From Massilia antarctica (GTDB lineage Bacteria > Pseudomonadota > Gammaproteobacteria > Burkholderiales > Burkholderiaceae_D): a DNA stretch of 64,000 bases. Made by a program: the position numbers and the translations under genes. Below are positions 51,326 through 61,426 of the stretch, one piece after another. Below the pieces are notes generated by a model. It made no database searches, was not told the origin of the DNA, and saw nothing but the letters and a program-made list of their open reading frames with translations. The stretch covers positions 5,022,001-5,086,000 of the forward strand of contig NZ_CP065053.1 in assembly GCF_015689335.1 (NCBI RefSeq), written 5' to 3'. Numbering within the stretch: position 1 is the first letter of the stretch; every line of letters begins with the position of its first letter.

Positions 51326-53020
51326 TTAAGCCGGCTCGGCGTGTTCGACCAGCAGTTGCACGCGCGTGACGCCATTGTATTCGTTGGCGTCCAGGCGGAA
51401 CGCCACGCGGGCGCGCTCGCCGACCGAGGCGGTGTGGCCGAACCAGATCGCATCGTAACGCTGGCCGTTGCGCTCAAGCTGGAGCTTGAGGTGACGCTCT
51501 TTCAAAATGCGCTGGCTGACCACCCGGAACTCGTCGCAAAATACCGGCGGGGCAAAACCCTGGCCCCACACCTGGCCATCCATCAGGCCGATGAATTCGG
51601 TCGTGTAGTAAGCGTCTTCCAGCGGACCGTCGGTTTCGATGATGCGTTCGAGTTGCTGCGTGTTGAGCCAGGCGCGCCCGACTTCCTCAAACGCGGCGGA
51701 AAACGCCTCGAAGGCGTCGGCGCGGATGGTCAGCCCGGCCGCCATCGCATGGCCGCCGAATTTGTCGATCAAACTCGGTGCGCGTTTCGATACCAGATCG
51801 AGTGCATCGCGCAGGTGAAAGCCCGGAATCGAACGCCCCGATCCCTTGATCCAGCCTTCCGCACCGGGCGCGAAGGTGATCGTCGGGCGGAAGAATTTTT
51901 CTTTCAGGCGCGAAGCCACAATCCCGATCACGCCCTGGTGCCAGGATTCGTCAAACACGCTGATCGTGTTGCTGTCGGCCGGCTCGTAGGCGTCGAGGTG
52001 CAGCAGGGCCGTGTCCTGCATGTCGGCCTCGATTTCGCGGCGCTTCAGGTTGATCTCGTTGAGCTGCTGGGCGATGGCCCAGGCGCGCCCGTCGTCATCG
52101 GTGACCAGGCATTCGATCCCGAGCGACATGTCTTCCAGGCGCCCGGCGGCATTGAGGCGCGGACCGAGCGCAAACCCCAGGTCGAACGGCGAGGCACTGC
52201 GCGCTTCGCGTCCGGCCACACGGAACAGCGCGGCCACCCCGGCGTGCATCCGGCCCGCGCGCATGCGCTTCAAGCCCTGCGCCACCAGGATGCGGTTGTT
52301 CGAGTCGAGCCGCACCACGTCGGCCACGGTGCCCAGCGCGACCAGGTCGAGCAGGCTGTCCAGCTTGGGCTGGGTCTGGGCATCAAACACGCCGCGCTTG
52401 CGCAGTTCGGCGCGCAGCGCGAGCAGCACGTAAAACACCACGCCGACGCCAGCCAGGTGCTTGCTGGGAAAACCGCATTCGGGCTGGTTCGGATTGACGA
52501 TCACCCGTGCATCGGGCAAGGTGTCGCCGGGGAGGTGGTGGTCGGTGACGACCACGTCGATGCCGCGCCGCTTCGCCTCAAGCACGCCGTCGATGCTGGC
52601 GATGCCGTTGTCGACGGTGATGATGATGTCCGGCGCCTTTTCGCGCGCGGTCAGTTCCACGATTTCAGGCGTGAGGCCGTAGCCGTACTCGAAGCGGTTG
52701 GGGACGATGTAGTCGACCGTGGCGCCCATCGCGCGCAGCCCGCGCAGGGCGACGGCGCAGGCGGTGGCGCCGTCGCAATCGTAGTCGGCCACGATGGTCA
52801 TTTTTTTGCCGGCCTTGATGGCGTCGGCCAGGAACACGGCGGCGGCATCGATGTGCAGCAGGCCTGCAGGGGCCATCAGGCTGCCCAGTTCACTCGATAA
52901 TTCGCGCGCGTCGGTCAGGCCGCGCGCGGCGTACAGGCGCGCGAGCACGGGATGCACGCCGGTCTGGCGCAGCATTTCGGACGTACGGAAGGAGCAGGGG
53001 CGAGTGGTGATACGGGTCAT
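51326..53020 (-). CDS. recJ: Single-stranded-DNA-specific exonuclease RecJ
   Basis: A 564-residue RecJ nuclease used in RecF-type recombination and mismatch repair. The DHH-family motifs are intact: ADYDCDGATACAVAL (motif I, about residues 78-92), VDNGIASIDG (motif II) and VVVTDHHLPG (motif III, near residue 155), with PNQPECGFPSKHLAGVGV (motif IV) after it. The C-terminal OB domain is complete. It overlaps the upstream RpfE-like gene by ATGA. In other bacteria recJ lies next to prfB; here they are 18 kb apart. Confidence 0.97.
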   Translation of the reverse strand: MTRITTRPCSFRTSEMLRQTGVHPVLARLYAARGLTDARELSSELGSLMAPAGLLHIDAAAVFLADAIKAGKKMTIVADYDCDGATACAVALRGLRAMGATVDYIVPNRFEYGYGLTPEIVELTAREKAPDIIITVDNGIASIDGVLEAKRRGIDVVVTDHHLPGDTLPDARVIVNPNQPECGFPSKHLAGVGVVFYVLLALRAELRKRGVFDAQTQPKLDSLLDLVALGTVADVVRLDSNNRILVAQGLKRMRAGRMHAGVAALFRVAGREARSASPFDLGFALGPRLNAAGRLEDMSLGIECLVTDDDGRAWAIAQQLNEINLKRREIEADMQDTALLHLDAYEPADSNTISVFDESWHQGVIGIVASRLKEKFFRPTITFAPGAEGWIKGSGRSIPGFHLRDALDLVSKRAPSLIDKFGGHAMAAGLTIRADAFEAFSAAFEEVGRAWLNTQQLERIIETDGPLEDAYYTTEFIGLMDGQVWGQGFAPPVFCDEFRVVSQRILKERHLKLQLERNGQRYDAIWFGHTASVGERARVAFRLDANEYNGVTRVQLLVEHAEPA

Positions 53021-54039
53021 GGCAGCAGTCTGTCTAAGGTCGGGCGGCGCCAGAAGGCGCGTTGCGAAAAACGGGTGGTGGTAAAAGCGATCTGGCTGGT
53101 GCGGTGGCTCAGGATCAGTTGCAGCTGCTGGAGGCGGCCATCCTTGAGCGCGGCCAGCGCAGGCGCAAAGGTGGACTGCTCAAGGTGGTGCATGTGCTGC
53201 AGCCAGCCTGCCCAGTCGGTGGCCATGGCCGCTTCGGTGAGGGCGTCGCAGACCAGGATCGCGTCGCCGCTCATCGTGTCGATCGGCGTGACGGGCGTGG
53301 TCTGGGGATGTCCGGCCAGCGCCGCCAGCCACGGCGACGCTGCGCTGGTGGCCAGCGCGGAGGTATCGACCCTGGAGCCGGCAGCGGCAGCGCCCCATGG
53401 CCAGAAGGAGTTGATCGCCGCCAGGCCGCGCGCTTCGCGTTCGGTATTCGCTGGATGCTCGAACCACAGCATCTGGACTTCATTTTGCAGCTTGCGAAAC
53501 GCGCGGGCCGGCGGGCCCTTGGGCATCCAGTCGGTCAGGTTCATGCCGACGGCCGAATCGGGTGTCGATGTTTCCAGGTCGGCCCAGTCGTCGGCGCGCA
53601 TGAACCAGGTACCGGCGTCGCCGTACAGCAGGGTCATGCCGTTGTCGTCGAAGTAGGGCTTGGCGATGTCGAACAGGACGCGCCCGTGCTCCTCGGACAG
53701 CTGCAGGCGGCGCATGTCGGCCATCAGCAGGTGGCTGCGGGCGATCTGGGTGTGGGCCGGGTTGACGATGAACCAGGTGCCTTGCGCCGGCGCCATGCCG
53801 TAGCCGGCCATGACGGCGGCGGCGAAGGCCGGCTTGCCGTCGGCGGACACCGCCAGCGCCCGCGCCAGCCAGGCTTCGTGGGGCAGGGCGCGCAGGTCTT
53901 CATCGACAGGCAACTGCTGGTGCGATGCGGTGCGGCTGATGAGCGCGGCCAGGGCCGGCGCCTGCAATGCGCGGATTAAATCGGGGGCGAGCTCGGGAGG
54001 GGGCAAGGCGAACGGCAGGACAAGCGAAATTTGGGTCAT
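53017..54039 (-). CDS. RpfE-type regulatory protein / phosphoglycerate-mutase-like
   Basis: A 340-residue protein found next to recJ in many betaproteobacteria and named after the Xanthomonas RpfE gene; function is not established, and some annotate it as cofactor-independent phosphoglycerate mutase-like. The order LISRTASHQQLP, AVMAGYGMAPAQGTWFIVNPAH, FDDNGMTLLYGDAGTWFMR and the C-terminal ILVCDALTEAAMATDW fits this group. No signal peptide or membrane segment. The ATG at 54039 is preferred because the upstream 16 residues are poor. It overlaps recJ by ATGA, so the two are translationally coupled. Confidence 0.7.
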   Translation of the reverse strand: MTQISLVLPFALPPPELAPDLIRALQAPALAALISRTASHQQLPVDEDLRALPHEAWLARALAVSADGKPAFAAAVMAGYGMAPAQGTWFIVNPAHTQIARSHLLMADMRRLQLSEEHGRVLFDIAKPYFDDNGMTLLYGDAGTWFMRADDWADLETSTPDSAVGMNLTDWMPKGPPARAFRKLQNEVQMLWFEHPANTEREARGLAAINSFWPWGAAAAGSRVDTSALATSAASPWLAALAGHPQTTPVTPIDTMSGDAILVCDALTEAAMATDWAGWLQHMHHLEQSTFAPALAALKDGRLQQLQLILSHRTSQIAFTTTRFSQRAFWRRPTLDRLLP

Positions 54040-54163
54040 CCAGCATTGTAGGACAAAACGGCAAACCCGAAAATCCTGGCGTGCCATGCAGCGGGCATTA
54101 ATATTGCCAAATATATATTAATGGTTTAGTATTTATGCAATCATTTTGATGAAAAGGGTTGAT

Positions 54164-54556
54164 ATGTCGTTCCGTGCATCATTTATATTGGGTTTGGCGG
54201 CAATGGCTGCCTTTGGCACCGCTGGTGTGGCTATGGCTGAGGAAGACAGTGTCGGTGCCGTCGCGTCGGGCAAGGACAAGATTCAAATCAGCGGCAACGG
54301 ACATCAAGGCTCGTTCCCGTGCGAAGGCCGCCGCGCGGTCATCGAAGGAACGGACAACGTGATCACGTTCACGGGCGTGTGCTCGGCGCTCGAGGTGTCC
54401 GGTTCGGGCAACTCCGTGACGATTCAACTGGCCCCAAAAGCACCCCTGACCGTGGAAGGCGTGGATAACAGCGTGCGCTGGCAATCCACCGCTGAACCTA
54501 AAAAGAGTATTTCAGGCGTGAACAACCGGGTCGTCAAGATGGCGGGCAGGGGCTAG
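54164..54556 (+). CDS. DUF3060 secreted protein
   Basis: A 130-residue protein with a signal peptide (about 1-24, ending VAMAE) and a repetitive beta-rich mature part of the DUF3060 type: alternating short strands with G-x-x-N-x-V turns (for example EGTDNVITFTG, SGSGNSVTIQ, EGVDNSVRW, SGVNNRVVKM). This resembles a small parallel beta-helix. Function unknown. The ATG at 54164 has AAAAGGG five bases upstream; an ATG at 54149 is a poorer alternative. Confidence 0.8.
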   Translation: MSFRASFILGLAAMAAFGTAGVAMAEEDSVGAVASGKDKIQISGNGHQGSFPCEGRRAVIEGTDNVITFTGVCSALEVSGSGNSVTIQLAPKAPLTVEGVDNSVRWQSTAEPKKSISGVNNRVVKMAGRG

Positions 54557-54560
54557 GCAT

Positions 54561-54591
54561 CCATCGCGCTGCCGTGGCGGCAGCGCGATGG
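54561..54591 (+). terminator. Stem-loop after the DUF3060 gene
   Basis: A perfect 13-base-pair stem, CCATCGCGCTGCC and GGCAGCGCGATGG, with a five-base loop. It lies four bases after the DUF3060 stop and 108 bases before the convergent ferritin-like stop. No T-run. Confidence 0.65.
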
Positions 54592-54699
54592 ACCGTCGTG
54601 ACGCACCAACACGCTGCGGCCAGGCTATTTCCTCCAGTCGTGCCGATCTGGCCGTTCGTGCCGAGCGTAGGGGTGGTAACCTCCAGCCCGCGCCGCTGC

Positions 54700-55482
54700 T
54701 CAGGGCGGCGGTTGCGACTGGGGCTGCACCGGCAGTTCGTCGACCTCCACATCCCCATACGTCAGCCCGATTGCCTCTTCGTACCAGGTTTGCGTCAGCG
54801 CCAGATGCTCGCGTTCTTCGTTCAGCGCCTGCGTAAAGCGGTCGACCATGTCCGAGAGATCGTGCTCATCCGCCAGCGCCACCAGGGTTTCCCAGCCTGC
54901 CTTGTCGCTCAGCTCGGCAGTGACGATGGCGTGCAGCGACTGTGCAATGCTGGTGCGTGGATCGTTCAATACCTGCACCAGCCCGAGCGACTCCACCCCC
55001 ACCAGATCGGCACTCGGCGTTTGCGACGTCGGGTCGCCGCCGAGCGATTCGATCGCATCCGCCAGCATCAGGAAATGGCGTGCTTCATCGGCGCGTATCT
55101 GCTCCAGGTCGTCGATCGTCATGCTGATGTCGCCGGCCAGCATCACCTCGCACTTCGTAATCAGCGCGTCATACAGGCGCGTGCCGGTGCGCTCGAAAGC
55201 AAGCCGTTCGCCCAGCTTGTCGAGCAGGATCTGCGGACTGTCGCCCTTGAGCATCGACACCCCCATCGTCACGGCCCCGGTGATGGTGCCCGGAAGCGGC
55301 ACCGAGCCCAAGGTGTCGGCGTTGGCGATGTACTCGCTGCGTAACTCGGCCAAGGCCATCTCGTCGACGCCATCGCTGTCGCACACGGCCGGTTCGACAT
55401 CCTGCATGGCCTTGCTGTCGATGGGCGACATCTGGATGCCCGTGCGGTTCATGCCTACGTGTTCCGTCTGTACATTACTCAT
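54700..55482 (-). CDS. Ferritin-like di-iron domain protein (short)
   Basis: A 260-residue helical protein with ferritin-type di-iron ligands: a first Glu region (FERTGTRLYDAL), ExxH in RADEARHF, a second Glu region (TAELSDKAGWETL) and ExxH in NEEREHLALT. The N-terminal 60 residues and the Pro/Gln-rich C-terminal end (DELPVQPQSQPPP) are extra. It may store iron or be a di-iron oxidase. It is the second gene of a two-gene operon with a longer ferritin-like protein, 26 bases after its stop. Family-level assignment only. Confidence 0.8.
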   Translation of the reverse strand: MSNVQTEHVGMNRTGIQMSPIDSKAMQDVEPAVCDSDGVDEMALAELRSEYIANADTLGSVPLPGTITGAVTMGVSMLKGDSPQILLDKLGERLAFERTGTRLYDALITKCEVMLAGDISMTIDDLEQIRADEARHFLMLADAIESLGGDPTSQTPSADLVGVESLGLVQVLNDPRTSIAQSLHAIVTAELSDKAGWETLVALADEHDLSDMVDRFTQALNEEREHLALTQTWYEEAIGLTYGDVEVDELPVQPQSQPPP

Positions 55483-55508
55483 AGTTTGTCTCCTGTTTCC
55501 AAATGAAT

Positions 55509-56699
55509 TCAGGGCGCGCTCACGCCGGCGGCGGCCAGCATGCCTCTGCGAGTGAGCTCGGTTCCGGGCCGCCAGATGTACCCGGCGGCCACCATGTCGC
55601 TCGGTGAGCCGTCGGCGTTGACCATGGCACGGTAGTCGAGCGAGAGCGGGCTTTCAAGCTCCTTGTTGACGAAGCTTGTGCCATCGGTCCGCACGTCGAC
55701 TTCGCTGACCAGCACCTTGCGCACGAAGTCGCGCTGGCTGCGCAGGGCGAGCGGGGCGGCAAAGTCGCTCGTGACGATTTCGGCCGGATCGCGCCGCTCG
55801 AACTGCTTGAACGCCTCGCACGCCATGTGGAAGTGCCCGAGTTCGTAGTCGAGAAAGCGCTCCCAGATCGCCCGTATGTGGTGATTGCTTTCCTGCTCGA
55901 CGCAGCTGTAATAGGTGTAGCACTCGGCCGCCTCGTGCAGCAGCCACTGCGCGATCCACGATTCGCCCGGGTCGAGCATGGATTCGTACTGGGTCACGTG
56001 CTGTTCTTCGACAGAGGCGATTTCGGCATACAGCTGGCGCGCCAGCGGGTCGGAAAACAGCGGTCCGATGTTCATGTAATAGTCGTGCGTCTGGTATTCG
56101 CTCGCGACGATGGTCAGCGCGTTGACCTTGGTCTGGAAGGCGGCCGTGGCGCCGTTGTAGGGCTCGCGCAGGTCGTCCTCGGGTGCCCGGTGGTGCTCGG
56201 CGGTCGGGCGCCCGGGCAGGATGTCGGTGTAGCTTTGCAGGATATTGTTCGCGTCCTTGCCCTCCAGCCGGTCGAGCAGCGCCGCATAGCGGTATAGATG
56301 GTCGAAGTCTTCCAGCAGGCCGAAGCGGTAGACCTGCGCCAGATATGGGTCCGGCTCGCTCTGCGCGATGGCCGCCGTGACTTCGATGGCAACCTGCTCG
56401 TAGGCGACCGTGGTTTCCAGCGGCGAATGATCGGCCGCGATGAGCCAGTTGACCAGGGCGGCCTGGTGTTGTTCGCACCGCCGCACCTTGGCCAGCGGCA
56501 GGCGCAGCTCGCGGTTGAAGCGCGCCGCGAGGTGGCCGAAACGAAGCGCTTCGGTTTCCAGCCCGTTGACGAGGATGACCCGGATGCGCGTGAAGGCGTC
56601 GTCGTCGAGCTTGCTGATCGGTTTTTGCACCATTTCACGCCAGGTGAAGCGCTGCTTGTCGATGTCCACGCCTTTTGAATCGAAAAGACTGAATGCCAT
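55509..56699 (-). CDS. Ferritin-like di-iron domain protein (long)
   Basis: A 396-residue helical protein, longer than a ferritin. It holds two ExxH di-iron motifs in a ferritin-like bundle: SVEEQHVTQYE and ELGHFHMACEA, with HEAAECYTYYSCVEQESNHH between them. The first 150 residues are a separate helical region. There is no signal peptide or membrane helix. It is divergent from lolC across 170 bases and followed by another ferritin-like gene, suggesting a paired or hetero-oligomeric system. Substrate and oxidation chemistry are unknown. Confidence 0.75.
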   Translation of the reverse strand: MAFSLFDSKGVDIDKQRFTWREMVQKPISKLDDDAFTRIRVILVNGLETEALRFGHLAARFNRELRLPLAKVRRCEQHQAALVNWLIAADHSPLETTVAYEQVAIEVTAAIAQSEPDPYLAQVYRFGLLEDFDHLYRYAALLDRLEGKDANNILQSYTDILPGRPTAEHHRAPEDDLREPYNGATAAFQTKVNALTIVASEYQTHDYYMNIGPLFSDPLARQLYAEIASVEEQHVTQYESMLDPGESWIAQWLLHEAAECYTYYSCVEQESNHHIRAIWERFLDYELGHFHMACEAFKQFERRDPAEIVTSDFAAPLALRSQRDFVRKVLVSEVDVRTDGTSFVNKELESPLSLDYRAMVNADGSPSDMVAAGYIWRPGTELTRRGMLAAAGVSAP

Positions 56700-56869
56700 G
56701 ATTTCCCCTCCCGTTCTCCATTAGTGAGTTGGAGTGCGGCGCGGGCGGCAGGTTCCACGATTTTTTGTAAAAACCACGGCGGCAACGCGTGATTCAATTG
56801 TGACAACCCTGCCCGGGATTCGCTTTGTGTGGCAAACTGCGCACTTGCAATCAATCACTGCCGGGGCAC

Positions 56870-58135
56870 ATGAGCATCATCCACAACTTACCGTACGAAT
56901 GGCTGGTCGGCCTGCGCTATACGCGTGCCGGCAAGCGCAGTGGCCGCAACAGCTTTATCTCGTTTATTTCCCTCATTTCCGTCTCCGGTATCGCCCTCGG
57001 CGTGGCAGCGCTGATCGTCGTGCTGTCGGTGATGAACGGCTTCCAGAAAGAAGTCACCGACCGCATGCTGTCAGTACTGGCCCATATCGAAGTATTCGAC
57101 CCGCGCGGCACCATGCCCAACTGGCAGACCGCGATGCAGGACGCGTTCAAGAACCCGGCCGTCAAAGGCGCCGCGCCGTTCGTCGAAACCCAGGGCATGC
57201 TGCTGCGCGATGGCGTGATGCGCCCGGCCGTCATTCGCGGCATCCTGCCGCTGGAAGAACACAAGGTGTCGGATGCGGCCGGCCAGGTACGCCAGGGCAG
57301 CCTGGCGGCGCTGGTGCCGGGCCAGTTCAACATCGTCATGGGGTACGCGCTGGCGCGCTCGCTCGGCATCGGCATCGGCGACAAGGTGACCATGTTGCTG
57401 GCGCAGGCCCAGACCACGCCGGCCGGCATGCTGCCGCGCACGCGCACGTTCACCCTGGTGGGTATTTTTGAAGCCGGCCATTACGAATACGATGCCAGCT
57501 TCGCCTTCGTGCACCTGGAAGACGCGCAGAAGATGGAGCGCCTCGACGCGCCATCGGGCCTGCGCCTGCGCATCGCCGACATGCACGCCGCGCCCGCGGT
57601 GGCGCTGGAACTCAAGGCCAGCATGCCGGGCGGCTTGCGCATCCGCGACTGGTCCGAGCAGAATGCCACCTGGTTCGCCGCCGTGCAGACCGAGAAAAAA
57701 ATGATGTTCGTCGTGCTGACCCTGATCATCGCGGTCGCCGCCTTCAACCTGATCGCCACCCTGGTGATGACGGTGACGGAAAAGCAGGCCGACATCGCCA
57801 TCCTGCGCACGCTCGGCTCGTCGCCGCGCTCGATCATGAAGATCTTCATGATCCAGGGCGCGCTGGTGGGGCTGATGGGGACCCTGGCCGGCGTTGGCCT
57901 GGGCGTGCTGGTGGCGCTGAACATCGATGTCATCGTCCCGTTTATTGAACGTTTATTAGGAGTACAGTTTTTGCCCAAGGATATCTACCTGATCAGCGCC
58001 TTACCGTCCGATTTGCGCTGGCCCGACGTGGCCAAGATCGGCGGCGTGGCCGTCGTCCTGTCGTTTGTCGCCACGCTCTACCCGAGCTACACGGCGTCGC
58101 GCGTGAAACCCGCGGAGGCGCTGCGCTATGAGTAA
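56870..58135 (+). CDS. lolC: Lipoprotein-releasing ABC transporter permease LolC/E
   Basis: A 421-residue inner-membrane permease that with LolD hands lipoproteins to LolA. The N-terminal signature [20 protein letters not shown], then [27 protein letters not shown], is TM1 of the LolC/E type. A large periplasmic MacB-like domain (about 55-260) precedes three C-terminal transmembrane helices. Only one permease gene is present, as in many betaproteobacteria. Its end overlaps lolD by eight bases. Confidence 0.95.
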   Translation: MSIIHNLPYEWLVGLRYTRAGKRSGRNSFISFISLISVSGIALGVAALIVVLSVMNGFQKEVTDRMLSVLAHIEVFDPRGTMPNWQTAMQDAFKNPAVKGAAPFVETQGMLLRDGVMRPAVIRGILPLEEHKVSDAAGQVRQGSLAALVPGQFNIVMGYALARSLGIGIGDKVTMLLAQAQTTPAGMLPRTRTFTLVGIFEAGHYEYDASFAFVHLEDAQKMERLDAPSGLRLRIADMHAAPAVALELKASMPGGLRIRDWSEQNATWFAAVQTEKKMMFVVLTLIIAVAAFNLIATLVMTVTEKQADIAILRTLGSSPRSIMKIFMIQGALVGLMGTLAGVGLGVLVALNIDVIVPFIERLLGVQFLPKDIYLISALPSDLRWPDVAKIGGVAVVLSFVATLYPSYTASRVKPAEALRYE

Positions 58136-58835
58136 TCTGAACACGTCCGGCGGCACGCCGGTCCTGGCCTGCCGGGGGCTGGGCAAGACCTTCACCCAGG
58201 GCACCTACTCGGTACCGGTGCTGACCAATGTCGATTTCACCATCTATCGCGGCGAAAGGGTGGCCATCGTCGGCGCATCCGGCTCGGGCAAATCGACCCT
58301 GCTGCACCTGCTGGGCGGCCTCGATACGCCGACCACCGGCTCGGTGACCTTGCTGGGCAAGGACTTCGCCAGCTTGTCGGAAACCGCCCGCGGCGACCTG
58401 CGCAACGAGGCGCTCGGCTTCGTGTACCAGTTCCACCATCTGCTGCCCGAGTTTTCGGCGCTCGACAACGTCGCCATGCCGCTGATGATCCGCCGTGAAA
58501 GGCGCGCGGTCGCCATCGACAAGGCACGCGCCGTGCTCGAACGGGTGGGCCTGGCCAAGCGCGTGGTGCACGTGCCGGGCGAGCTGTCCGGCGGCGAGCG
58601 GCAGCGCGTGGCCCTGGCGCGCGCGCTGGTCACCCAGCCTGGCTGCGTGCTGGCCGACGAACCGACCGGTAACCTCGATCACGCCACCGCGCAGCAGATT
58701 TTCGACCTGATGCTCGAACTGTCCAAGACCTTGGGCACCGCCTTCGTCATCGTCACCCACGATATCGAACTGGCGCGCCGCTGCGACCGCGTGCTGCGCC
58801 TGACCGAACACGGACTGCAACCGGCCGAACTGTGA
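58128..58835 (+). CDS. lolD: Lipoprotein-releasing ABC ATPase LolD
   Basis: A 235-residue ABC ATPase with Walker [10 protein letters not shown] (near residue 45), Q-loop YQFHHLLP, signature [15 protein letters not shown] and Walker [12 protein letters not shown]. These match LolD, with the family's FQFHH-like Q-loop form. It overlaps lolC by eight bases and the next gene by a few, so it is tightly coupled with LolC. Drives lipoprotein release from the inner membrane. Confidence 0.97.
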   Translation: MSNLNTSGGTPVLACRGLGKTFTQGTYSVPVLTNVDFTIYRGERVAIVGASGSGKSTLLHLLGGLDTPTTGSVTLLGKDFASLSETARGDLRNEALGFVYQFHHLLPEFSALDNVAMPLMIRRERRAVAIDKARAVLERVGLAKRVVHVPGELSGGERQRVALARALVTQPGCVLADEPTGNLDHATAQQIFDLMLELSKTLGTAFVIVTHDIELARRCDRVLRLTEHGLQPAEL

Positions 58836-58837
58836 CG

Positions 58838-59632
58838 ATGTGGATCGATACCCACTGCCATCTGGACGCGCACGAATTCGGCGCCGAGTCGCTGGACGTG
58901 GCGCGCCGCGCGGGCGAGGCGGGGGTGTCGATGATCGTCATTCCGGCGGTTGAACGGGGTAATTTCGGCACCGTGCGCCAGTTGGCCGCCAGCGCGCCGA
59001 ATGCCAGCTACGCGCTCGGCATCCACCCGATCTATGTGCCCAACGCGACGGAAGATGACTTGCTTGCCTTGCGCGCGGCGGTGGAAGGGGCGATGGCCGA
59101 CCCGAATTTCGTGGCCATCGGCGAGATCGGGCTCGATTTTTTCATCCCGATGCTGTGCGAACCGGCCATGCGCGAAAAGCAGGCGCATTTTTTCCGCGAG
59201 CAGTTGCGCATCGCGCGCGACGTCGGCCTGCCGGTGCTGATGCACGTGCGCCGCTCGCAGGACCAGGTGCTCAAGCATGTGCGCCAGATCCGCCCGGCCG
59301 GCGGCATCGCGCATGCGTTCAACGGCAGCTTCCAGCAGGCGCAGGTGTACATCGACCTGGGATTCAAACTGGGGTTCGGCGGCGCCATGACGTTCACGCG
59401 CGCCTTGCAGATCCGGCGCCTGGCCGCCACCTTGCCGCTCGCATCGATCGTCCTTGAAACCGATGCGCCGGATATTTCGCCGGCCTGGATTCACCCGGGC
59501 CGCAACAGTCCCGAGCAACTGCCTGCCATTGGTGCCGTGCTGGCGGAGCTGCGCGGCTTGACAATCGAGGAAGTGCGCGCGGCCACCTGCGCCAACGCAC
59601 TGGCCGCGCTTCCCCGCCTGCCGCTCCTGTAG
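58838..59632 (+). CDS. tatD: TatD family metal-dependent deoxyribonuclease/hydrolase
   Basis: A 264-residue TatD-type amidohydrolase-fold nuclease. The metal ligands are in place: the HxH of DTHCHLDA at the N-terminus, the Glu in IGEIGLDF, the His in LMHVRRSQDQ and the Asp in ETDAPDISP near the end. The ATG at 58838 gives the usual MWIDTHCHLD start; a GTG at 58832 overlapping the lolD stop (GTGA) is an alternative adding two residues. It is third in the lolC-lolD-tatD run. Confidence 0.93.
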   Translation: MWIDTHCHLDAHEFGAESLDVARRAGEAGVSMIVIPAVERGNFGTVRQLAASAPNASYALGIHPIYVPNATEDDLLALRAAVEGAMADPNFVAIGEIGLDFFIPMLCEPAMREKQAHFFREQLRIARDVGLPVLMHVRRSQDQVLKHVRQIRPAGGIAHAFNGSFQQAQVYIDLGFKLGFGGAMTFTRALQIRRLAATLPLASIVLETDAPDISPAWIHPGRNSPEQLPAIGAVLAELRGLTIEEVRAATCANALAALPRLPLL

Positions 59633-59649
59633 CCGTCAGCGGCCCTGGT

Positions 59650-60405
59650 TCAGAGGCCCTGGCCGCCGGAGACTTCGATGCGCTGGGCGTTGACCCAGCG
59701 GTTATTATCCGACAGCAGGCTGGCGATCATCGGCCCGATATCGTCCGGCAGACCCACCCGGCCAAGGGCCGTCATGCCGGCGACGCTCTGGTTAAGCTCC
59801 GGGTTGTCGCGCACCGCGCCGCCGCCGAAATCGGTCTCGATCGCACCCGGCGCCACCGTGTTGACGGTAATGCCACGGCCGCCGAACTCCTTTGCCATGT
59901 ACACGCTCAGCGTCTCGATTGCCGCCTTCACCGCCGCATAGGCTGCGTAGCCGGGGAAGGTCATGCGCGTCAGGCCCGTCGACAGGTTGACGATGCGCCC
60001 GCCGTCGGCGATCAGCGGCAGCAGCGCCTGGGTGAGGAAAAAAATGCCCTTGAAATGCACGTCGACCAGGCTGTCGAATTGGGCTTCGGTGGTCTGTTCG
60101 ATCAGCGCGTGCTCGCCATGGCCGGCATTATTGACAAGGTGATCGAAGCTGTCGCGCTGCCATGTGTCGCGCAGGACGGTGCGCAGCCTGGCGGCGAAGG
60201 GCGCGAAGGCATTGACCTTGCCCATGTCGAGCTGGAAGGCGACGGCTTTGCGTCCCATCGCCTCTATCTCGGCCACGACGGCGCGCGCCTCGTCCTCGCG
60301 CGCCTGGTAGGTAATGATCACGTCATGGCCGCCACGGGCGATGCTCAACGCGGTGTTGCGGCCCAGGCCGCGGCTGGCGCCGGTAACGATGGCAATCTTG
60401 GTCAT
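59650..60405 (-). CDS. Short-chain dehydrogenase/reductase
   Basis: A 251-residue SDR. The cofactor loop is VTGASRGLG, followed by the NNAG motif (HLVNNAGHGEHA) and the active-site YAAVK preceded by Ser in NLSTGL. The C-terminal SGGQG end is typical. The Arg at the cofactor loop favours NADPH. It is divergent from an AraC-type regulator across 133 bases, which probably controls it. The substrate is not predictable. Confidence 0.92.
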   Translation of the reverse strand: MTKIAIVTGASRGLGRNTALSIARGGHDVIITYQAREDEARAVVAEIEAMGRKAVAFQLDMGKVNAFAPFAARLRTVLRDTWQRDSFDHLVNNAGHGEHALIEQTTEAQFDSLVDVHFKGIFFLTQALLPLIADGGRIVNLSTGLTRMTFPGYAAYAAVKAAIETLSVYMAKEFGGRGITVNTVAPGAIETDFGGGAVRDNPELNQSVAGMTALGRVGLPDDIGPMIASLLSDNNRWVNAQRIEVSGGQGL

Positions 60406-60538
60406 GCTGAACTCCTGTTGTGTGGGGGAAGTTCATCTTAGGTCGCGAAGGCGCGGGCAACGTAGCCGGAACCTCCCGGTTGTTTGCCTATTCCTCCAGC
60501 TCGCGCCGGCACCGGTCAGGAATCGGTTAGGATGCGGC

Positions 60539-61426
60539 ATGACCGATCTCCTGCTCAACGCCGTTCGCCGCTACGTGGACGCGCATGCCGACGCCGCCGG
60601 CATGGCGCAAACGCCCATCGCCGGCCTGCTCACCATCCGCGCCACCGCGCCCACCGGCTTGCTGCACGCGGTTGCGCGGCCGCTGGTTTGTCTGGTACTT
60701 CAGGGAAGCAAGCAGGTGGCGATGGGGAAGCAGTGCGTGACCTACCACCCGGGCGACTCCTTGCTCATTACTGCGGACGTGCCGACCATCAGCCAGGTCA
60801 CCCGCGCGAGCGTGCAAGCGCCGTATATCTCGCTGGTTCTCGATCTGGATCCGGCCGTGCTGTCCGAACTGACCGCGCAGATGATGACCTTGCCGCGCGC
60901 GGACGGCGCCCCCGTGCAACCGACCGATGCCGAGGTGGCCGATGCGGCGCTGCGCCTGATGCGCCTCCTTGAACGGCCGGCATCGGTGCCGGTGCTGCAC
61001 GCCCAGCTGGTGCGCGAACTGCACTACTGGCTGCTGGCGGGGCGGCACGGAGCGGCCATTCGCCGGCTCGCCGGGCCGGACGGACATGCGCAGCGCGTGG
61101 CGCGCGCGGTCACCTTGCTGCGCGCCGAATTCGCGCAGGCGCTGCCGGTCGAACGCCTGGCCGCCACCGCCGGAATAAGTCCATCATCGTTCCACCATCA
61201 CTTCCGCGCGGCGACCTCGCTCTCGCCGCTGCAATTCCAGAAGCACCTGCGGCTGATCGAGGCGCGCCGCCTGATGATGTCGGACGGCGTCTCGGCCAGC
61301 AGCGCGGCGTTTGCGGTCGGCTACGAGAGCGTGTCGCAGTTCACGCGCGAATATGGCCGCATGTTCGGCTTGCCGCCGATGAAGGATACGGAAGCGATGG
61401 GGCAGCGGACGCACGCGCCAGGGTAA
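60539..61426 (+). CDS. AraC family transcriptional regulator
   Basis: A 295-residue regulator with an AraC_N-type effector domain (about 1-190, VARPLVCLVLQGSKQVAMG, LLITADVPTISQVTRA) and a C-terminal AraC helix-turn-helix pair (LPVERLAATAGISPSSFHHHF, then AAFAVGYESVSQFTREYGRMFG). The architecture matches the AraC regulator at 23795-24712, but the two are not near-identical. It is divergent from the SDR gene, its likely target. ATG 60539 has AGGAATCGGT upstream. Confidence 0.92.
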   Translation: MTDLLLNAVRRYVDAHADAAGMAQTPIAGLLTIRATAPTGLLHAVARPLVCLVLQGSKQVAMGKQCVTYHPGDSLLITADVPTISQVTRASVQAPYISLVLDLDPAVLSELTAQMMTLPRADGAPVQPTDAEVADAALRLMRLLERPASVPVLHAQLVRELHYWLLAGRHGAAIRRLAGPDGHAQRVARAVTLLRAEFAQALPVERLAATAGISPSSFHHHFRAATSLSPLQFQKHLRLIEARRLMMSDGVSASSAAFAVGYESVSQFTREYGRMFGLPPMKDTEAMGQRTHAPG

